DNA of 64,000 bases. Source: Tenderia sp965602225 (GTDB lineage Bacteria > Pseudomonadota > Gammaproteobacteria > Tenderiales > Tenderiaceae). A model generated the notes under the pieces. The model was not told the DNA's origin and searched no databases. It saw only the letters and a list, made by a program, of their open reading frames with translations. The position numbers and the translations under genes are program-made. Below, piece after piece: positions 44,415 to 53,568 of this stretch (positions are counted from its first letter, which is position 1; each line of letters begins with the position of its first letter). Location of the stretch: NCBI GenBank assembly GCA_965602225.1, contig CBFCYE010000009.1:1-64000 (forward strand), read 5' to 3'.

Positions 44415-45293
44415 CTAACGGCGTACGCCGTCGATTCGTACCCAGTCGTCCTGTTGTGCCGGTGGTTGTAGTTCAAACCACTCTTCATAACATTGGAGTA
44501 TCTGTCCAGCCTGTTCGGCAAGGATACCTGACAACACAATCTGGCCGCCAGGTTTGAGCAGGCCGGCAAAACGGGGTGCCAGCTCCAGCAAGGGATTGGC
44601 GAGGATGTTGGCTAGAATCAGGTCGGCTGGCGTGTCTTCAAATTGGCGTGGCAGCAAGGCGTTGATTTTGTCGCTGACCTTGTTTTTTTCGGCGTTGTCA
44701 TTGGTGGCTAATACAGCCTGTGGGTCATGATCGACGGCTTCGACATGCGTTGCCCCCAACAGGGCGGCGGCGATGGCAAGAATGCCCGAGCCACAGCCGA
44801 AGTCTATGACCTTCAGATCGACAGGCGGATTAGCGTCCAGCCACTCCATGCACAGGGCTGTGGTGGGGTGGGTGCCAGTGCCAAAGGCCAGGCCGGGATC
44901 GAGCATGACATTAACGGCATTAGGTTCGTTCGGGGTATGCCAGCTGGGACAGATCCACAGGTTTTGGCCGAAGCGCATGGGTTTGAATGTGTCCATCCAG
45001 GCCCGTATCCAATCCTTGTCTTCGAGAGGATTGACCTGGACTTGTTGTGGCGCTTGTTCGCCTAGTGACTGTTTCAGTTGTTCAATGATAGCGGGCATAT
45101 CGACGTTGGCATCGAACAGGCCGATGATGCGGGTGTTGTTCCACAGTCGGGTTTCGCCGGGATCGGGTTCGAATAGGGGTTGGTCGGCGCCGTCTTCAAA
45201 AGTAACTGCCGCAGCACCAAGTTCGGTTAGCAGGTCACTGACATGGTCTACCTGTTCGGGAGAGCTATCGAATTTGAGTTGTAACCAGGGCAT
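44415..45293 (-). CDS. prmA: Ribosomal protein L11 methyltransferase PrmA
   Basis: PrmA trimethylates ribosomal protein L11. The 292-residue protein has the family segments DPGLAFGTGTHPTTALC and VIDFGCGSGILAIAA (SAM binding), plus ANILANPLLEL. It is downstream of accC, with a long hairpin between them. Confidence 0.96.
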   Translation of the reverse strand: MPWLQLKFDSSPEQVDHVSDLLTELGAAAVTFEDGADQPLFEPDPGETRLWNNTRIIGLFDANVDMPAIIEQLKQSLGEQAPQQVQVNPLEDKDWIRAWMDTFKPMRFGQNLWICPSWHTPNEPNAVNVMLDPGLAFGTGTHPTTALCMEWLDANPPVDLKVIDFGCGSGILAIAAALLGATHVEAVDHDPQAVLATNDNAEKNKVSDKINALLPRQFEDTPADLILANILANPLLELAPRFAGLLKPGGQIVLSGILAEQAGQILQCYEEWFELQPPAQQDDWVRIDGVRR

Positions 45294-45312
45294 AGGTGAT
45301 CGCAGAGTTAAT

Positions 45313-45361
45313 AAGGGCGTACAGGAGGTTAGTTTTTAACTGCTCTCCTGTACGCCCTTTG
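45313..45361 (-). terminator. Long hairpin between accC and prmA
   Basis: AAGGGCGTACAGGAG and CTCCTGTACGCCCTT form a perfect 15-bp stem, and the loop contains a second small inverted repeat (GTTA..TAAC). The T run after it is short on either strand, so it may act as a terminator or an mRNA end-protecting structure. Confidence 0.6.
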
Positions 45362-45367
45362 GTTGGT

Positions 45368-46711
45368 TTAGCTGAGGCCGAGTTTCTTTTCCAGATAATG
45401 GATGCTGGTGCTGCCGGCCATAAAGGCGGCATCACGTACCAGCCGGCTATGCAGAGCCTTGTTGGTCTTAATGCCATCGATGACCAGCTCATCCAGAGCG
45501 CCTGCCATGCGAACCAGAGCGGTACTGCGGTCTACACCGTGGCAGATTACCTTGCCAATCATGGAGTCGTAATAGGGGGGCACAGAGTAACCACTGTAGA
45601 TGTGTGAATCCACCCGAACGCCCAGGCCACCTGGGGCATGGTAGTTGGTGATCTTGCCAGGACAGGGCATGAAGTTGTCCGGGTCTTCGGCGTTGATACG
45701 GCATTCGATGGCGTGGCCATTGATCTTGATATCTTCCTGCTTGTAGGCAAGCTTTTCACCGGAGGCAATACGCAGCTGTTCCTTGACCAGGTCGATGCCG
45801 GTGATCATTTCGGTGACCGGGTGCTCGACCTGTAGGCGGGTATTCATTTCGATGAAATAGAACTCGCCATCTTCGTAGAGAAACTCGAAGGTGCCAACGC
45901 CGCGATAGCCTGTCTTGATGCAGGCGTCGGCGCAGATCTTGCCCATCTTCTGGCGCAGCTCTTCACTGATGCCCGGGGCTGGCGCTTCTTCGATCACCTT
46001 TTGATGACGGCGTTGCATGGAGCAGTCGCGCTCGCCCAGGTGGACAGCGTTGCCGTGGGTGTCGGCCATGACTTGAAATTCGATGTGGCGTGGGTTTTCA
46101 AGGAATTTTTCCATATAGACCACATCGTTGCCAAAGAAGCTTCCGGCTTCGACCTTGGTTAGCGAGATGGCGTGTATTAGGGTTGCTTCACTGTTAACCA
46201 CGCGCATGCCGCGACCACCACCACCGCCGGCGGCCTTGATGATGACGGGATAGCCAATCTTGCGTGCCATCGCGAGGATTTCGTCATGGTTGTCACCTAG
46301 TGGGCCATCTGAACCAGGCACACAGGGGACGCCGCTGGCCTTCATTGCCTCAATGGCGGAGATCTTGTCACCCATCATGCGGATGGTTTCAGGTTTGGGG
46401 CCAATGAAGGTGAAACCGCTCTCTTCGACACGTTCGGCGAAGTCGGCATTTTCTGACAGGAAGCCATAACCGGGGTGGATAGCCACCGCATCAGTCACCT
46501 CGGCGGCGCTGATCAGGGCCGGGATATTCAGATAGCTCTGGGTGGAATCGGCCGGGCCAATGCAAACCGATTCATCGGCCAGGCGGACGTGTTTCAGGTC
46601 GCGGTCGGCAGTCGAGTGTACGGCCACGGTCTTGATGCCCAGCTCACGGCAGGCGCGTAAAATACGCAGTGCAATTTCGCCGCGGTTGGCGATAACAACT
46701 TTATCGAACAT
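45368..46711 (-). CDS. accC: Acetyl-CoA carboxylase, biotin carboxylase subunit
   Basis: AccC carboxylates the biotin of AccB for fatty acid synthesis. The 447-residue ATP-grasp enzyme shows VIANRGEIALRILRACRELGI, HPGYGFLSENADFAE, the Gly-rich loop KAAGGGGGRGMRVV and EMNTRLQVEHPVTE. It starts 57 bases after accB on the minus strand. Confidence 0.97.
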   Translation of the reverse strand: MFDKVVIANRGEIALRILRACRELGIKTVAVHSTADRDLKHVRLADESVCIGPADSTQSYLNIPALISAAEVTDAVAIHPGYGFLSENADFAERVEESGFTFIGPKPETIRMMGDKISAIEAMKASGVPCVPGSDGPLGDNHDEILAMARKIGYPVIIKAAGGGGGRGMRVVNSEATLIHAISLTKVEAGSFFGNDVVYMEKFLENPRHIEFQVMADTHGNAVHLGERDCSMQRRHQKVIEEAPAPGISEELRQKMGKICADACIKTGYRGVGTFEFLYEDGEFYFIEMNTRLQVEHPVTEMITGIDLVKEQLRIASGEKLAYKQEDIKINGHAIECRINAEDPDNFMPCPGKITNYHAPGGLGVRVDSHIYSGYSVPPYYDSMIGKVICHGVDRSTALVRMAGALDELVIDGIKTNKALHSRLVRDAAFMAGSTSIHYLEKKLGLS

Positions 46712-46768
46712 AAATCTCTAACTCTATAGTCTGTGTTGTTGATGGAGTTTTGCGGAAATGATTCCGGA

Positions 46769-47209
46769 TTACTCGATGACAAACAGTGGTTGACCGTATT
46801 CAATCGGTTGGCCGTTTTCAACCAGAATAGCGACAATCTTGCCTGACTTATCTGATTCGATCTGGTTCAACATCTTCATCGCTTCGATGATGCAGAGGGT
46901 ATCGCCCTCGCTGACCTGTTGGCCAATCTCAGCAAAAGGTTTGGCGCCAGGTGAAGATGAGCGATAAAAGGTGCCGACCATTGGTGAGGTGACTTCGTGA
47001 CCGCTGGGCGTTGCCGGTGCCGCGGGTGCTGCTGCGACCGCGGCGGCTGCAGGTGCGGCAGCGACAGGCATAGCCGCCGCAACGGGTGCTGCAACAACCT
47101 GCTTGTGGCGGCTGATGCGTACCGATTCTTCGCCTTCGTGAATCTCGATTTCAGTAACGTCAGATTCTTCCAGTAGTGCGATGAGTGCTTTTATTTTGCG
47201 AGTGTCCAT
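46769..47209 (-). CDS. accB: Biotin carboxyl carrier protein
   Basis: AccB carries biotin between the carboxylase subunits. The 146-residue protein has an N-terminal helical part, an Ala/Pro-rich linker (about 40-70) and the biotinyl domain with the modified Lys in EAMKM. It lies between aroQ and accC in one operon. Confidence 0.97.
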   Translation of the reverse strand: MDTRKIKALIALLEESDVTEIEIHEGEESVRISRHKQVVAAPVAAAMPVAAAPAAAAVAAAPAAPATPSGHEVTSPMVGTFYRSSSPGAKPFAEIGQQVSEGDTLCIIEAMKMLNQIESDKSGKIVAILVENGQPIEYGQPLFVIE

Positions 47210-47232
47210 ATCTTTAAACCGTCGTTAGTGTT

Positions 47233-47676
47233 TTAAGTTTTAGTTGTTTGTTCAATGGCGGCCTGCAAGGCTAACTGATAGCCGATTGGCCCCAGCCCAC
47301 TGATTACGCCTTGCGCCAGGTCTGAAAAATAAGACTTGCGGCGAAAGTCTTCGCGGGCATGGATGTTCGATAAATGTATTTCAATAAATGGGATCTTTAC
47401 CGCGCTCAGGGCGTCGCGCATGGCGACGCTGGTATGGGTAAAGGCGGCCGGGTTGATAAGGATGAAATCAATCTGGCTCTGTCCCGCTTGTTGAATTTGT
47501 TCGATTAGTTCGTGTTCAGCGTTGCTTTGAAAACAGTTTATTGAATGGCCAGCCAGCAGGGCTGTCTGAGTCAATTGCGCGTCGATATCGACCAGCTTGG
47601 TTGCGCCGTAGTGTTGCGGTTCGCGACTGCCAAGCAGATTCAGATTAGGGCCGTTCAGCACCAGAAATTTGGCCAT
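47233..47676 (-). CDS. aroQ: Type II 3-dehydroquinate dehydratase
   Basis: AroQ converts 3-dehydroquinate to 3-dehydroshikimate in aromatic amino acid synthesis. The 147-residue protein has LVLNGPNLNLLGSREP, the active loop NPAAFTHTSVAMRDAL, and EIHLSNIHAREDFRRKSYFSD. It is 23 bases before accB, matching the aroQ-accB-accC order known elsewhere. Confidence 0.96.
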   Translation of the reverse strand: MAKFLVLNGPNLNLLGSREPQHYGATKLVDIDAQLTQTALLAGHSINCFQSNAEHELIEQIQQAGQSQIDFILINPAAFTHTSVAMRDALSAVKIPFIEIHLSNIHAREDFRRKSYFSDLAQGVISGLGPIGYQLALQAAIEQTTKT

Positions 47677-47831
47677 GTATTCCCTCTAGACGAACATTTT
47701 GTTAGCGATACACCGATAATGAGGGTGATTTTGTCACGCCAAGGTGGTTTTTGTCCAGTTTTTGTCAAGCTGGCGACCGTTCGCTGCAAGTTGTCAGCAG
47801 TTAGCGACGACTAAATGGCCCTGTTATTGCG

Positions 47832-48374
47832 TTAGAGTAGTTTTTTGATCTCGTTTTCGATCATTTCTCTATCCACTTCACCATAGCGGATGAAACTGAT
47901 TTTGCCAGTTCGGTCAGCGATTACAGTATAGGGCAGGATACCTAGATCGTTGCCTAGTTTCTCCGAGACCTCGACCACCTCATCATCACCTGCTAGAACG
48001 GGGTAGTTGATGCCCTTTTCGTCAACATATTTGGCAACGGCCTTTGGATCATCCAGAGCGATGCCAATGACCTGTATGCCGCGGTCATGATAGTCGTTCT
48101 GTAATTCGATCAGGGTTGGAATTTCGCGTTTGCAGGGCGGGCACCAGGTCGCCCAAAAATTGATGACCTGTACCTTGCCCAACCATTGGTTACCGTTTTC
48201 ACGCACACCATCCAGGCTCAATAGCCGGTATTCAGGCAGGCTGGAACCGATTAGCGATGGCTCTTCGGTCGCAGGCGTTGGCGCCTGATTAAACATATTG
48301 ACGGCGAAGTTGCCGAAGATGGCGCCAAAGATAAGAATGGCCGCAGTGCCGACCATTAGGTTTTTTTTGTTCAT
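47832..48374 (-). CDS. TlpA/ResA-like periplasmic thioredoxin
   Basis: The 180-residue protein has an N-terminal membrane anchor (NLMVGTAAILIFGAIFGNFAV) and a thioredoxin fold with the active site WCPPC in INFWATWCPPCKREIP. It probably acts as a periplasmic thiol-disulfide reductase, for example in cytochrome c maturation. It is 18 bases downstream of dsbD, which likely supplies its electrons. Confidence 0.88.
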   Translation of the reverse strand: MNKKNLMVGTAAILIFGAIFGNFAVNMFNQAPTPATEEPSLIGSSLPEYRLLSLDGVRENGNQWLGKVQVINFWATWCPPCKREIPTLIELQNDYHDRGIQVIGIALDDPKAVAKYVDEKGINYPVLAGDDEVVEVSEKLGNDLGILPYTVIADRTGKISFIRYGEVDREMIENEIKKLL

Positions 48375-48392
48375 GAGGGTTCCTGCTTGTGA

Positions 48393-50312
48393 CTACGATT
48401 GTGCGGCTTTGATATGGATTTCAAAGTCGCCGGGGTCGAGAAAACCCATTAGGCGAAACCGGGACAGCTCTTGCCCCGATTTGTCGAAAAATAATATAGA
48501 GGGTGGGCCAAACAGACCAAAGGTCTCAAGCAGTTTTTTGTCCTGCTCGTCATTCAGGGTGACGTCAGCCTGTAACAGAATGGTGTTGGTTAAGGCGGCT
48601 TGCACGCCAGTGTCGGAAAAGGTCTTTTTTTCCATTTCAACGCAGGAAATACACCAGTCGGCATAGAAGTCGAGCATCACAGTTTTGTTCTGTGCTGAGG
48701 CCAGTTGCAGTTCTTGCTGCAGACCGGCAAGCCCCTTGATTGGTTTGAATGTCAGGCTGTGCTGTTGACTGGTTTGGCCGCAGTCATCTCCGTAACAAAC
48801 GCTGGCCAGGGGTTGTAGTGGATCTTTGTTGCCACTGGCAGCGCCGACCAGCAACATGCCGCCATAGACCAAGATGACGATGCCAACGCCTTTCCAGAAT
48901 TTGTGCCAGCCACTGGCCTCAGGTTGCAGGCGTTCAAAGGCGCCGAGATAAACGGCGCAGACCATCAGCAGAATGCCCCATAAGGCCATGCCAACCGCGG
49001 TGGGGATAATGCGTTCCAGCATCCAGATGGCGACGCCAATCAGCAGTACGCCAAACACCGCCTTGATGGTGTTCATCCAGGCGCCGGCCTTGGGTAGCAG
49101 TTTGCCGGCTGAGGTGCCGATTAATAACAGCGGCACGCCCATGCCCATGCTCAGTGCGAACAGCGCTGCTGCACCAAGGATGGCATCGCCGCTCTGACCG
49201 ATGTAGATTAGCGCGCCAGCGAGGGGGGCGGCGATACAGGGGCCGACAATCAGTGCCGAGAGAAAGCCCATGATGCCGACGCCGACATAGCTGCCGCCGC
49301 GCTGTTTGTTGCTCATTTCGGTGAGTCGGCCCTGAATGGCTTTTGGCATCTGTAGTTCATAAAAACCAAACATGGACAGGGCCAGTAAAATAAATATGGC
49401 GCTAAAGCTGCCTAGCACCCAAGGGTTCTGGAAGGCGGCCTGTAGGTTGCTGCCAAACAGTCCAGCCATCAGCCCGGCGAAGGTGTAGGTGACGGCCATC
49501 GCCAACACATAAGTCAGCGACAAGGAAAATGCGCGACGGGTGGTGATGTTGCTGCCCTGGCCGGCAATGATGCTGGACAGGATCGGAATCATTGGTAGCA
49601 CGCAGGGGGTAAAGGTCAGTAGCAGGCCCAGACCAAAGAAGCTGAGCATGCTTAGTAGCAGGCTGTCCTGGGCCAGGTTGTTGGCGTATTTATCCTGCTC
49701 GGAAACAAAACCGCTATTGCTGGTTTCGCGCTTGGGCGCCGGGCCGCTGGCCTCGGGCAGGCTGAGTGTCAGCAACTGCTTCATGGGTGGATAACAGAAG
49801 CCAGCTTCAGCGCAGCCCTGGTATTTGACTTGCACTTGGATGTCGGTGGCTTGGGTGTTGTCGCGCTGGAGTGGCAGTCGGGCTTCGACCTCATGATGAA
49901 AAACCTCCATCAGGCCGAAGTTTTCATCGTGTTTCTCTTCGCCACGAGGTAATTCAAATGGCTGGATTGAAATGCCATCGGCATCGATGAGTTCAAAGCC
50001 GAACCTGTCTCTATATAGGTAGTAGCCGTCGGTAATGTCCCAACGTAGCGTCAGGGTGTGAGCATCTGCTACTTCAGCGCTGAGGATGAAGGCCTGCTCG
50101 GGTGGGATGAATGGGCCATTCTTGTTGCCGCCAAAACCAAGCTTTTGTCCGAAAGCTGAAAGACTATCGAAAATGCCTGAGTCTTGTTTGGTCTCGATTG
50201 TGACCGTTGTCGGGTCTTCTGCTGCGTTGGATTGAGCTGGCAAAAAAGCCAGCCAGGCAAATAACAGCGTCAGTGAGAAAGAGAGAGTTTTTAAATTTAG
50301 CTTGGCAAACAT
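48393..50312 (-). CDS. dsbD: Thiol:disulfide interchange protein DsbD
   Basis: DsbD passes electrons from cytoplasmic thioredoxin to periplasmic thiol proteins. The 639-residue protein has a signal peptide, an N-terminal alpha domain with its Cys pair (GCAEAGFCYPP), an eight-TM central domain containing TFTPCVLPMIPI and VGPCIAAPLAGAL, and a C-terminal thioredoxin domain (FYADWCISCVEMEKKTF). It lies between cutA and the TlpA-like gene. Two c-type heme peroxidases elsewhere in the window would be among the processes depending on such a pathway. Confidence 0.96.
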   Translation of the reverse strand: MFAKLNLKTLSFSLTLLFAWLAFLPAQSNAAEDPTTVTIETKQDSGIFDSLSAFGQKLGFGGNKNGPFIPPEQAFILSAEVADAHTLTLRWDITDGYYLYRDRFGFELIDADGISIQPFELPRGEEKHDENFGLMEVFHHEVEARLPLQRDNTQATDIQVQVKYQGCAEAGFCYPPMKQLLTLSLPEASGPAPKRETSNSGFVSEQDKYANNLAQDSLLLSMLSFFGLGLLLTFTPCVLPMIPILSSIIAGQGSNITTRRAFSLSLTYVLAMAVTYTFAGLMAGLFGSNLQAAFQNPWVLGSFSAIFILLALSMFGFYELQMPKAIQGRLTEMSNKQRGGSYVGVGIMGFLSALIVGPCIAAPLAGALIYIGQSGDAILGAAALFALSMGMGVPLLLIGTSAGKLLPKAGAWMNTIKAVFGVLLIGVAIWMLERIIPTAVGMALWGILLMVCAVYLGAFERLQPEASGWHKFWKGVGIVILVYGGMLLVGAASGNKDPLQPLASVCYGDDCGQTSQQHSLTFKPIKGLAGLQQELQLASAQNKTVMLDFYADWCISCVEMEKKTFSDTGVQAALTNTILLQADVTLNDEQDKKLLETFGLFGPPSILFFDKSGQELSRFRLMGFLDPGDFEIHIKAAQS

Positions 50313-50317
50313 TCTGG

Positions 50318-50638
50318 TTACTTGGTGTTATTGTTGATCCAGTCGAGGTAGGCGGGTAGGCCAGCCTCAATAGGGACAGCCACGACCTCTGGAAGTTCAT
50401 GGGGGTGCAGCGCCTGGATGGTACTTTCTAGCTCAGTATAGCAGTCGCTATGAGTCTTTATTATTAGTAGGTATTCAGTCTCGGACTCGACCTTGCCCTG
50501 CCAACTGTAGACCGATTCGATCGCTGGAATGATGTTGACGCAGGCAGCCAGTTGCAACTCGACCAGCTGTGTCGCGATATGTTGCGCGGTCTGCTGGTCG
50601 GGACAGGTATTAAAGACAATTTGTGGTTTCTGTTGCAT
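50318..50638 (-). CDS. cutA: Divalent cation tolerance protein CutA
   Basis: CutA is a small trimeric protein linked with copper tolerance, though its exact role is debated. The 106-residue product shows VFNTCPDQQTAQHIATQLVE, LAACVNIIPAIESVYSWQGKVESETEYLLIIKT and HPHELPEVVAVPIEAG. I start at the ATG at 50638; the open frame extends to 50674. It is five bases upstream of dsbD. Confidence 0.94.
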   Translation of the reverse strand: MQQKPQIVFNTCPDQQTAQHIATQLVELQLAACVNIIPAIESVYSWQGKVESETEYLLIIKTHSDCYTELESTIQALHPHELPEVVAVPIEAGLPAYLDWINNNTK

Positions 50639-50724
50639 GCCGGGCAAGATACCGGAACATTGGCTGCGGGGCAAAGCCTGTTAGGCTGGTGTAGAATGGC
50701 GGCTTGAATAAACAGGTGGCCCAG

Positions 50725-51180
50725 ATGTTTTCATTTCGTACGTTGTTAGCACTGTTTTTGATTGTTCCCATCATCGAGATCTACTTGCTGATTCAGGTGG
50801 GTGGCTTGATCGGTGCGATCCCGACCGTTTTCCTTGTAGTGTTTACTGCTGTGCTTGGTGCCTTGCTGTTACGGCAACAGGGTTTTGCCACCCTGCGGCG
50901 GGTGCAGGAGAGTATGGCGCGCGGTGAGCTGCCAGCACTGCAACTGCTTGAAGGCGCGCTGTTACTGTTTGGTGGTGCATTGTTATTAACACCGGGTTTT
51001 TTTACCGACGCCATCGGCTTTGTCTGTCTGCTGCCGCCTTTGCGTCAGGGCTTGATTCGCTGGCTTATGTCTCGTGGAGCGTTCAAGTTCACGGCCGCAG
51101 GTCGGTCGCCACATGAGCCGCATCAAGGGCCTCGTACTATCGATGGTGAGTCCTGGCGTGACAAAGATGAACTGCGTTGA
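50725..51180 (+). CDS. fxsA: FxsA-family membrane protein
   Basis: The 151-residue protein has several TM helices (LLALFLIVPIIEIYLLIQVGG, IPTVFLVVFTAVLGALLL and a further hydrophobic stretch near LLLFGGALLLTPGFFTDA) and the conserved FxsA motif LTPGFFTDAIGF. FxsA affects exclusion of phage T7 by F in E. coli; the normal role is unclear. I start at ATG 50725 with AGGTGG upstream; a TTG at 50704 is in frame. It lies upstream of groESL, as in many gammaproteobacteria. Confidence 0.9.
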   Translation: MFSFRTLLALFLIVPIIEIYLLIQVGGLIGAIPTVFLVVFTAVLGALLLRQQGFATLRRVQESMARGELPALQLLEGALLLFGGALLLTPGFFTDAIGFVCLLPPLRQGLIRWLMSRGAFKFTAAGRSPHEPHQGPRTIDGESWRDKDELR

Positions 51181-51250
51181 GGCTCAAGAGACTGAGTAGC
51201 TAAGCAGTTGGTTTCCTGCGTTTTCCTTCCAAAATCTGAACGGCTTGGGG

Positions 51251-51279
51251 CTTGACTCTGGGATATTTGCCCCTATTAT
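51251..51279 (+). promoter_or_regulatory. groESL promoter with sigma-32-like and sigma-70 elements
   Basis: CTTGAC (51251-51256) and CCCTATTA (51271-51278) are spaced as in sigma-32 promoters (14 bases). The same sequence can be read as TTGACT and TATTAT with 16 bases between, for sigma-70. Confidence 0.65.
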
Positions 51280-51281
51280 GT

Positions 51282-51308
51282 TTAGCACTCTTTACGAGGG
51301 AGTGCTAA
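51282..51308. promoter_or_regulatory. CIRCE operator (HrcA binding site)
   Basis: TTAGCACTC, nine bases, GAGTGCTAA is an exact match to the CIRCE consensus. It overlaps the expected transcription start of groES and should bind the HrcA repressor. Confidence 0.95.
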
Positions 51309-51370
51309 AAACCGTATTCCAGGTAACATGTTTTTATTTTAACTTTTTGAATTGATTGGAGAAATCAAGA

Positions 51371-51661
51371 ATGAATATCCGTCCTTTGCATGACCGTATC
51401 GTGATTCGTCGCATGGAAGAAGAGCTTACCTCAGCTGGAGGTATTGTCCTGCCTGGTTCTGCTACCGAAAAGCCTGTTCGTGGCGAAGTGGTTGCTGCGG
51501 GTAATGGCAAGATCCTTGATAGCGGCGAAAAACGTCCATTGGACGTCAAGGTTGGTGACAAGGTGCTATTCGGTAAGTATGCCGGTACTGAAATCAAGGT
51601 TGATAGCGAAGAACTGCTGGTAATGCGTGAAGAAGACGTAGTTGCCGTTATCGAAGCCTAA
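51371..51661 (+). CDS. groES: Co-chaperonin GroES
   Basis: GroES caps the GroEL folding chamber. The 96-residue protein starts MNIRPLHDRIVIRRMEEE and has the mobile loop (LTSAGGIVLPGSATEKP). I start at the ATG at 51371 with GGAG nine bases upstream. It is 33 bases before groEL and under a CIRCE operator. Confidence 0.97.
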   Translation: MNIRPLHDRIVIRRMEEELTSAGGIVLPGSATEKPVRGEVVAAGNGKILDSGEKRPLDVKVGDKVLFGKYAGTEIKVDSEELLVMREEDVVAVIEA

Positions 51662-51694
51662 GCAAACTAATTATATTTAAGAGGAATAATCAAC

Positions 51695-53344
51695 ATGGCA
51701 GCAAAAGAAGTATCGTTTGGATCAGAAGCTCGCGGTCGCATGGTCGACGGCGTAAATATTCTCGCCAATGCCGTTAAGGTAACTCTGGGTCCTAAAGGTC
51801 GTAACGTTGTTCTGGAGCGTGGTTTTGGCGCGCCGACCATCACTAAAGATGGCGTCTCTGTGGCCAAGGAAATCGAGCTGGAAGACAAGTTCGAAAACAT
51901 GGGCGCACAAATGGTGAAGGAAGTTGCTTCACAAACTAATGATGTTGCTGGTGACGGTACTACCACTGCGACTGTACTGGCACAAAGCATTCTTGTTGAA
52001 GGCCTGAAGTCTGTTGCTGCTGGCATGAACCCAATGGATCTTAAGCGCGGCATCGACAAGGCAGTGATTGCTACTGTTGAAGAGCTGAAGAAATTGTCTA
52101 AGCCTTGTGAAGATGCCAAGTCTATCGCTCAGGTAGGTACTATCTCTGCAAACTCTGACGAAGTAGTCGGTAAGATTATTGCTGATGCTATGGAGAAGGT
52201 CGGTAAAGAAGGTGTGATCACCGTTGAAGAAGGTACCGGTCTGGACAATGAACTGGACGTGGTTGAAGGTATGCAGTTTGACCGTGGTTACCTGTCACCT
52301 TACTTCGTTACCAATCAGGAAAACATGACTGCCGAACTGGACAGTCCTTATATCCTGATCTTTGACAAAAAGATCTCTAACCTGCGTGAACTGCTGCCTA
52401 TCCTCGAAGGCGTAGCTAAGGCTGGTAAGCCACTGATGATCATTGCTGAAGACGTTGAAGGCGAAGCCCTGGCAACGCTGGTTGTTAACAACATGCGCGG
52501 CATCGTTAAGGTTTCTGCTGTTAAAGCACCAGGTTTTGGTGATCGTCGTAAGGCGATGTTGCAGGATATCGCTATTCTGACTGGCGGCCAGGTAATCTCT
52601 GAAGAGATTGGTCTGTCTCTGGAAACAGCAACTCTGGAACAGCTGGGTTCTGCCAAGAAGATCCAGATCAGCAAAGACAACACCATCATCATCGATGGTG
52701 CTGGTGCAGCTGCTGATATTGATGCACGCGTGACTCAGATCCGTGCTCAGGTTGCCGAAACCTCTTCAGATTACGATAAAGAAAAACTGCAAGAACGTGT
52801 TGCCAAGCTGGCCGGCGGTGTTGCCGTGATCAAGGTTGGTGCTGCCACTGAAGTTGAAATGAAAGAGAAGAAAGACCGCGTTGACGACGCCCTGCACGCG
52901 ACCCGTGCTGCGGTAGAAGAAGGTGTGGTTCCTGGTGGTGGTGTTGCCCTGATTCGTGCCTTGCAGTCTATCAAAGGCCTGAAAGGTGATAATCATGACC
53001 AGGATGTTGGTATCTCTATCGCCTTCCGCGCCATGGAAGAGCCTCTGCGTCAGATCGTTGGTAATGCCGGTGATGAAGCCGCTGTAGTTATCAATAAGGT
53101 TGCTGAAGGTAAAGATTCTTTTGGATACAACGCTGCTTCTGGTGACTATGGTGACATGCTGGAAATGGGTATCCTGGATCCAACCAAGGTGACTCGTTCT
53201 GCATTGCAAAATGCTGCGTCTGTTGCTGGCCTGATGATCACTACCGAAGCCATGGTTGCTGACAAACCATCAGAAGGTGGTGCTGCAGGCATGCCTGATA
53301 TGGGCGGCATGGGTGGTATGGGTGGCATGGGCGGCATGATGTAA
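51695..53344 (+). CDS. groEL: Chaperonin GroEL
   Basis: GroEL is the 60-kDa ATP-dependent folding chaperonin. The 549-residue protein has VKVTLGPKGRNVVLE, the ATPase loop DVAGDGTTTATVLAQ, and the flexible Gly-Gly-Met C-terminal tail. It is co-transcribed with groES. Confidence 0.98.
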   Translation: MAAKEVSFGSEARGRMVDGVNILANAVKVTLGPKGRNVVLERGFGAPTITKDGVSVAKEIELEDKFENMGAQMVKEVASQTNDVAGDGTTTATVLAQSILVEGLKSVAAGMNPMDLKRGIDKAVIATVEELKKLSKPCEDAKSIAQVGTISANSDEVVGKIIADAMEKVGKEGVITVEEGTGLDNELDVVEGMQFDRGYLSPYFVTNQENMTAELDSPYILIFDKKISNLRELLPILEGVAKAGKPLMIIAEDVEGEALATLVVNNMRGIVKVSAVKAPGFGDRRKAMLQDIAILTGGQVISEEIGLSLETATLEQLGSAKKIQISKDNTIIIDGAGAAADIDARVTQIRAQVAETSSDYDKEKLQERVAKLAGGVAVIKVGAATEVEMKEKKDRVDDALHATRAAVEEGVVPGGGVALIRALQSIKGLKGDNHDQDVGISIAFRAMEEPLRQIVGNAGDEAAVVINKVAEGKDSFGYNAASGDYGDMLEMGILDPTKVTRSALQNAASVAGLMITTEAMVADKPSEGGAAGMPDMGGMGGMGGMGGMM

Positions 53345-53500
53345 TTTTTGCCATTCAGTTCACCGCTGACCGCTCCGAATACTGCGTTGAAAGTGCTCAT
53401 TTACTATTCGTAAATTGTGCGCTGTCGCCTTGTCTTCGAACCGCTCAGCGGCAACTTGAAAGCAAAAATAATCAGCCGCTTTTATAGCGACCTGAAATAA

Positions 53501-53540
53501 AAAGAAGCCCCGTTAGTCTCACGACTGGCGGGGCTTTTTA
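53501..53540. terminator. Bidirectional terminator between groEL and pilU
   Basis: AAGCCCCG and CGGGGCTT enclose an inner AGTC/GACT pairing, with A and T runs on the two sides. The 150 bases before it, after groEL, show no gene. Confidence 0.85.
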
Positions 53541-53568
53541 ATGTGCCTACATGACGTTTTTTTTGTTG

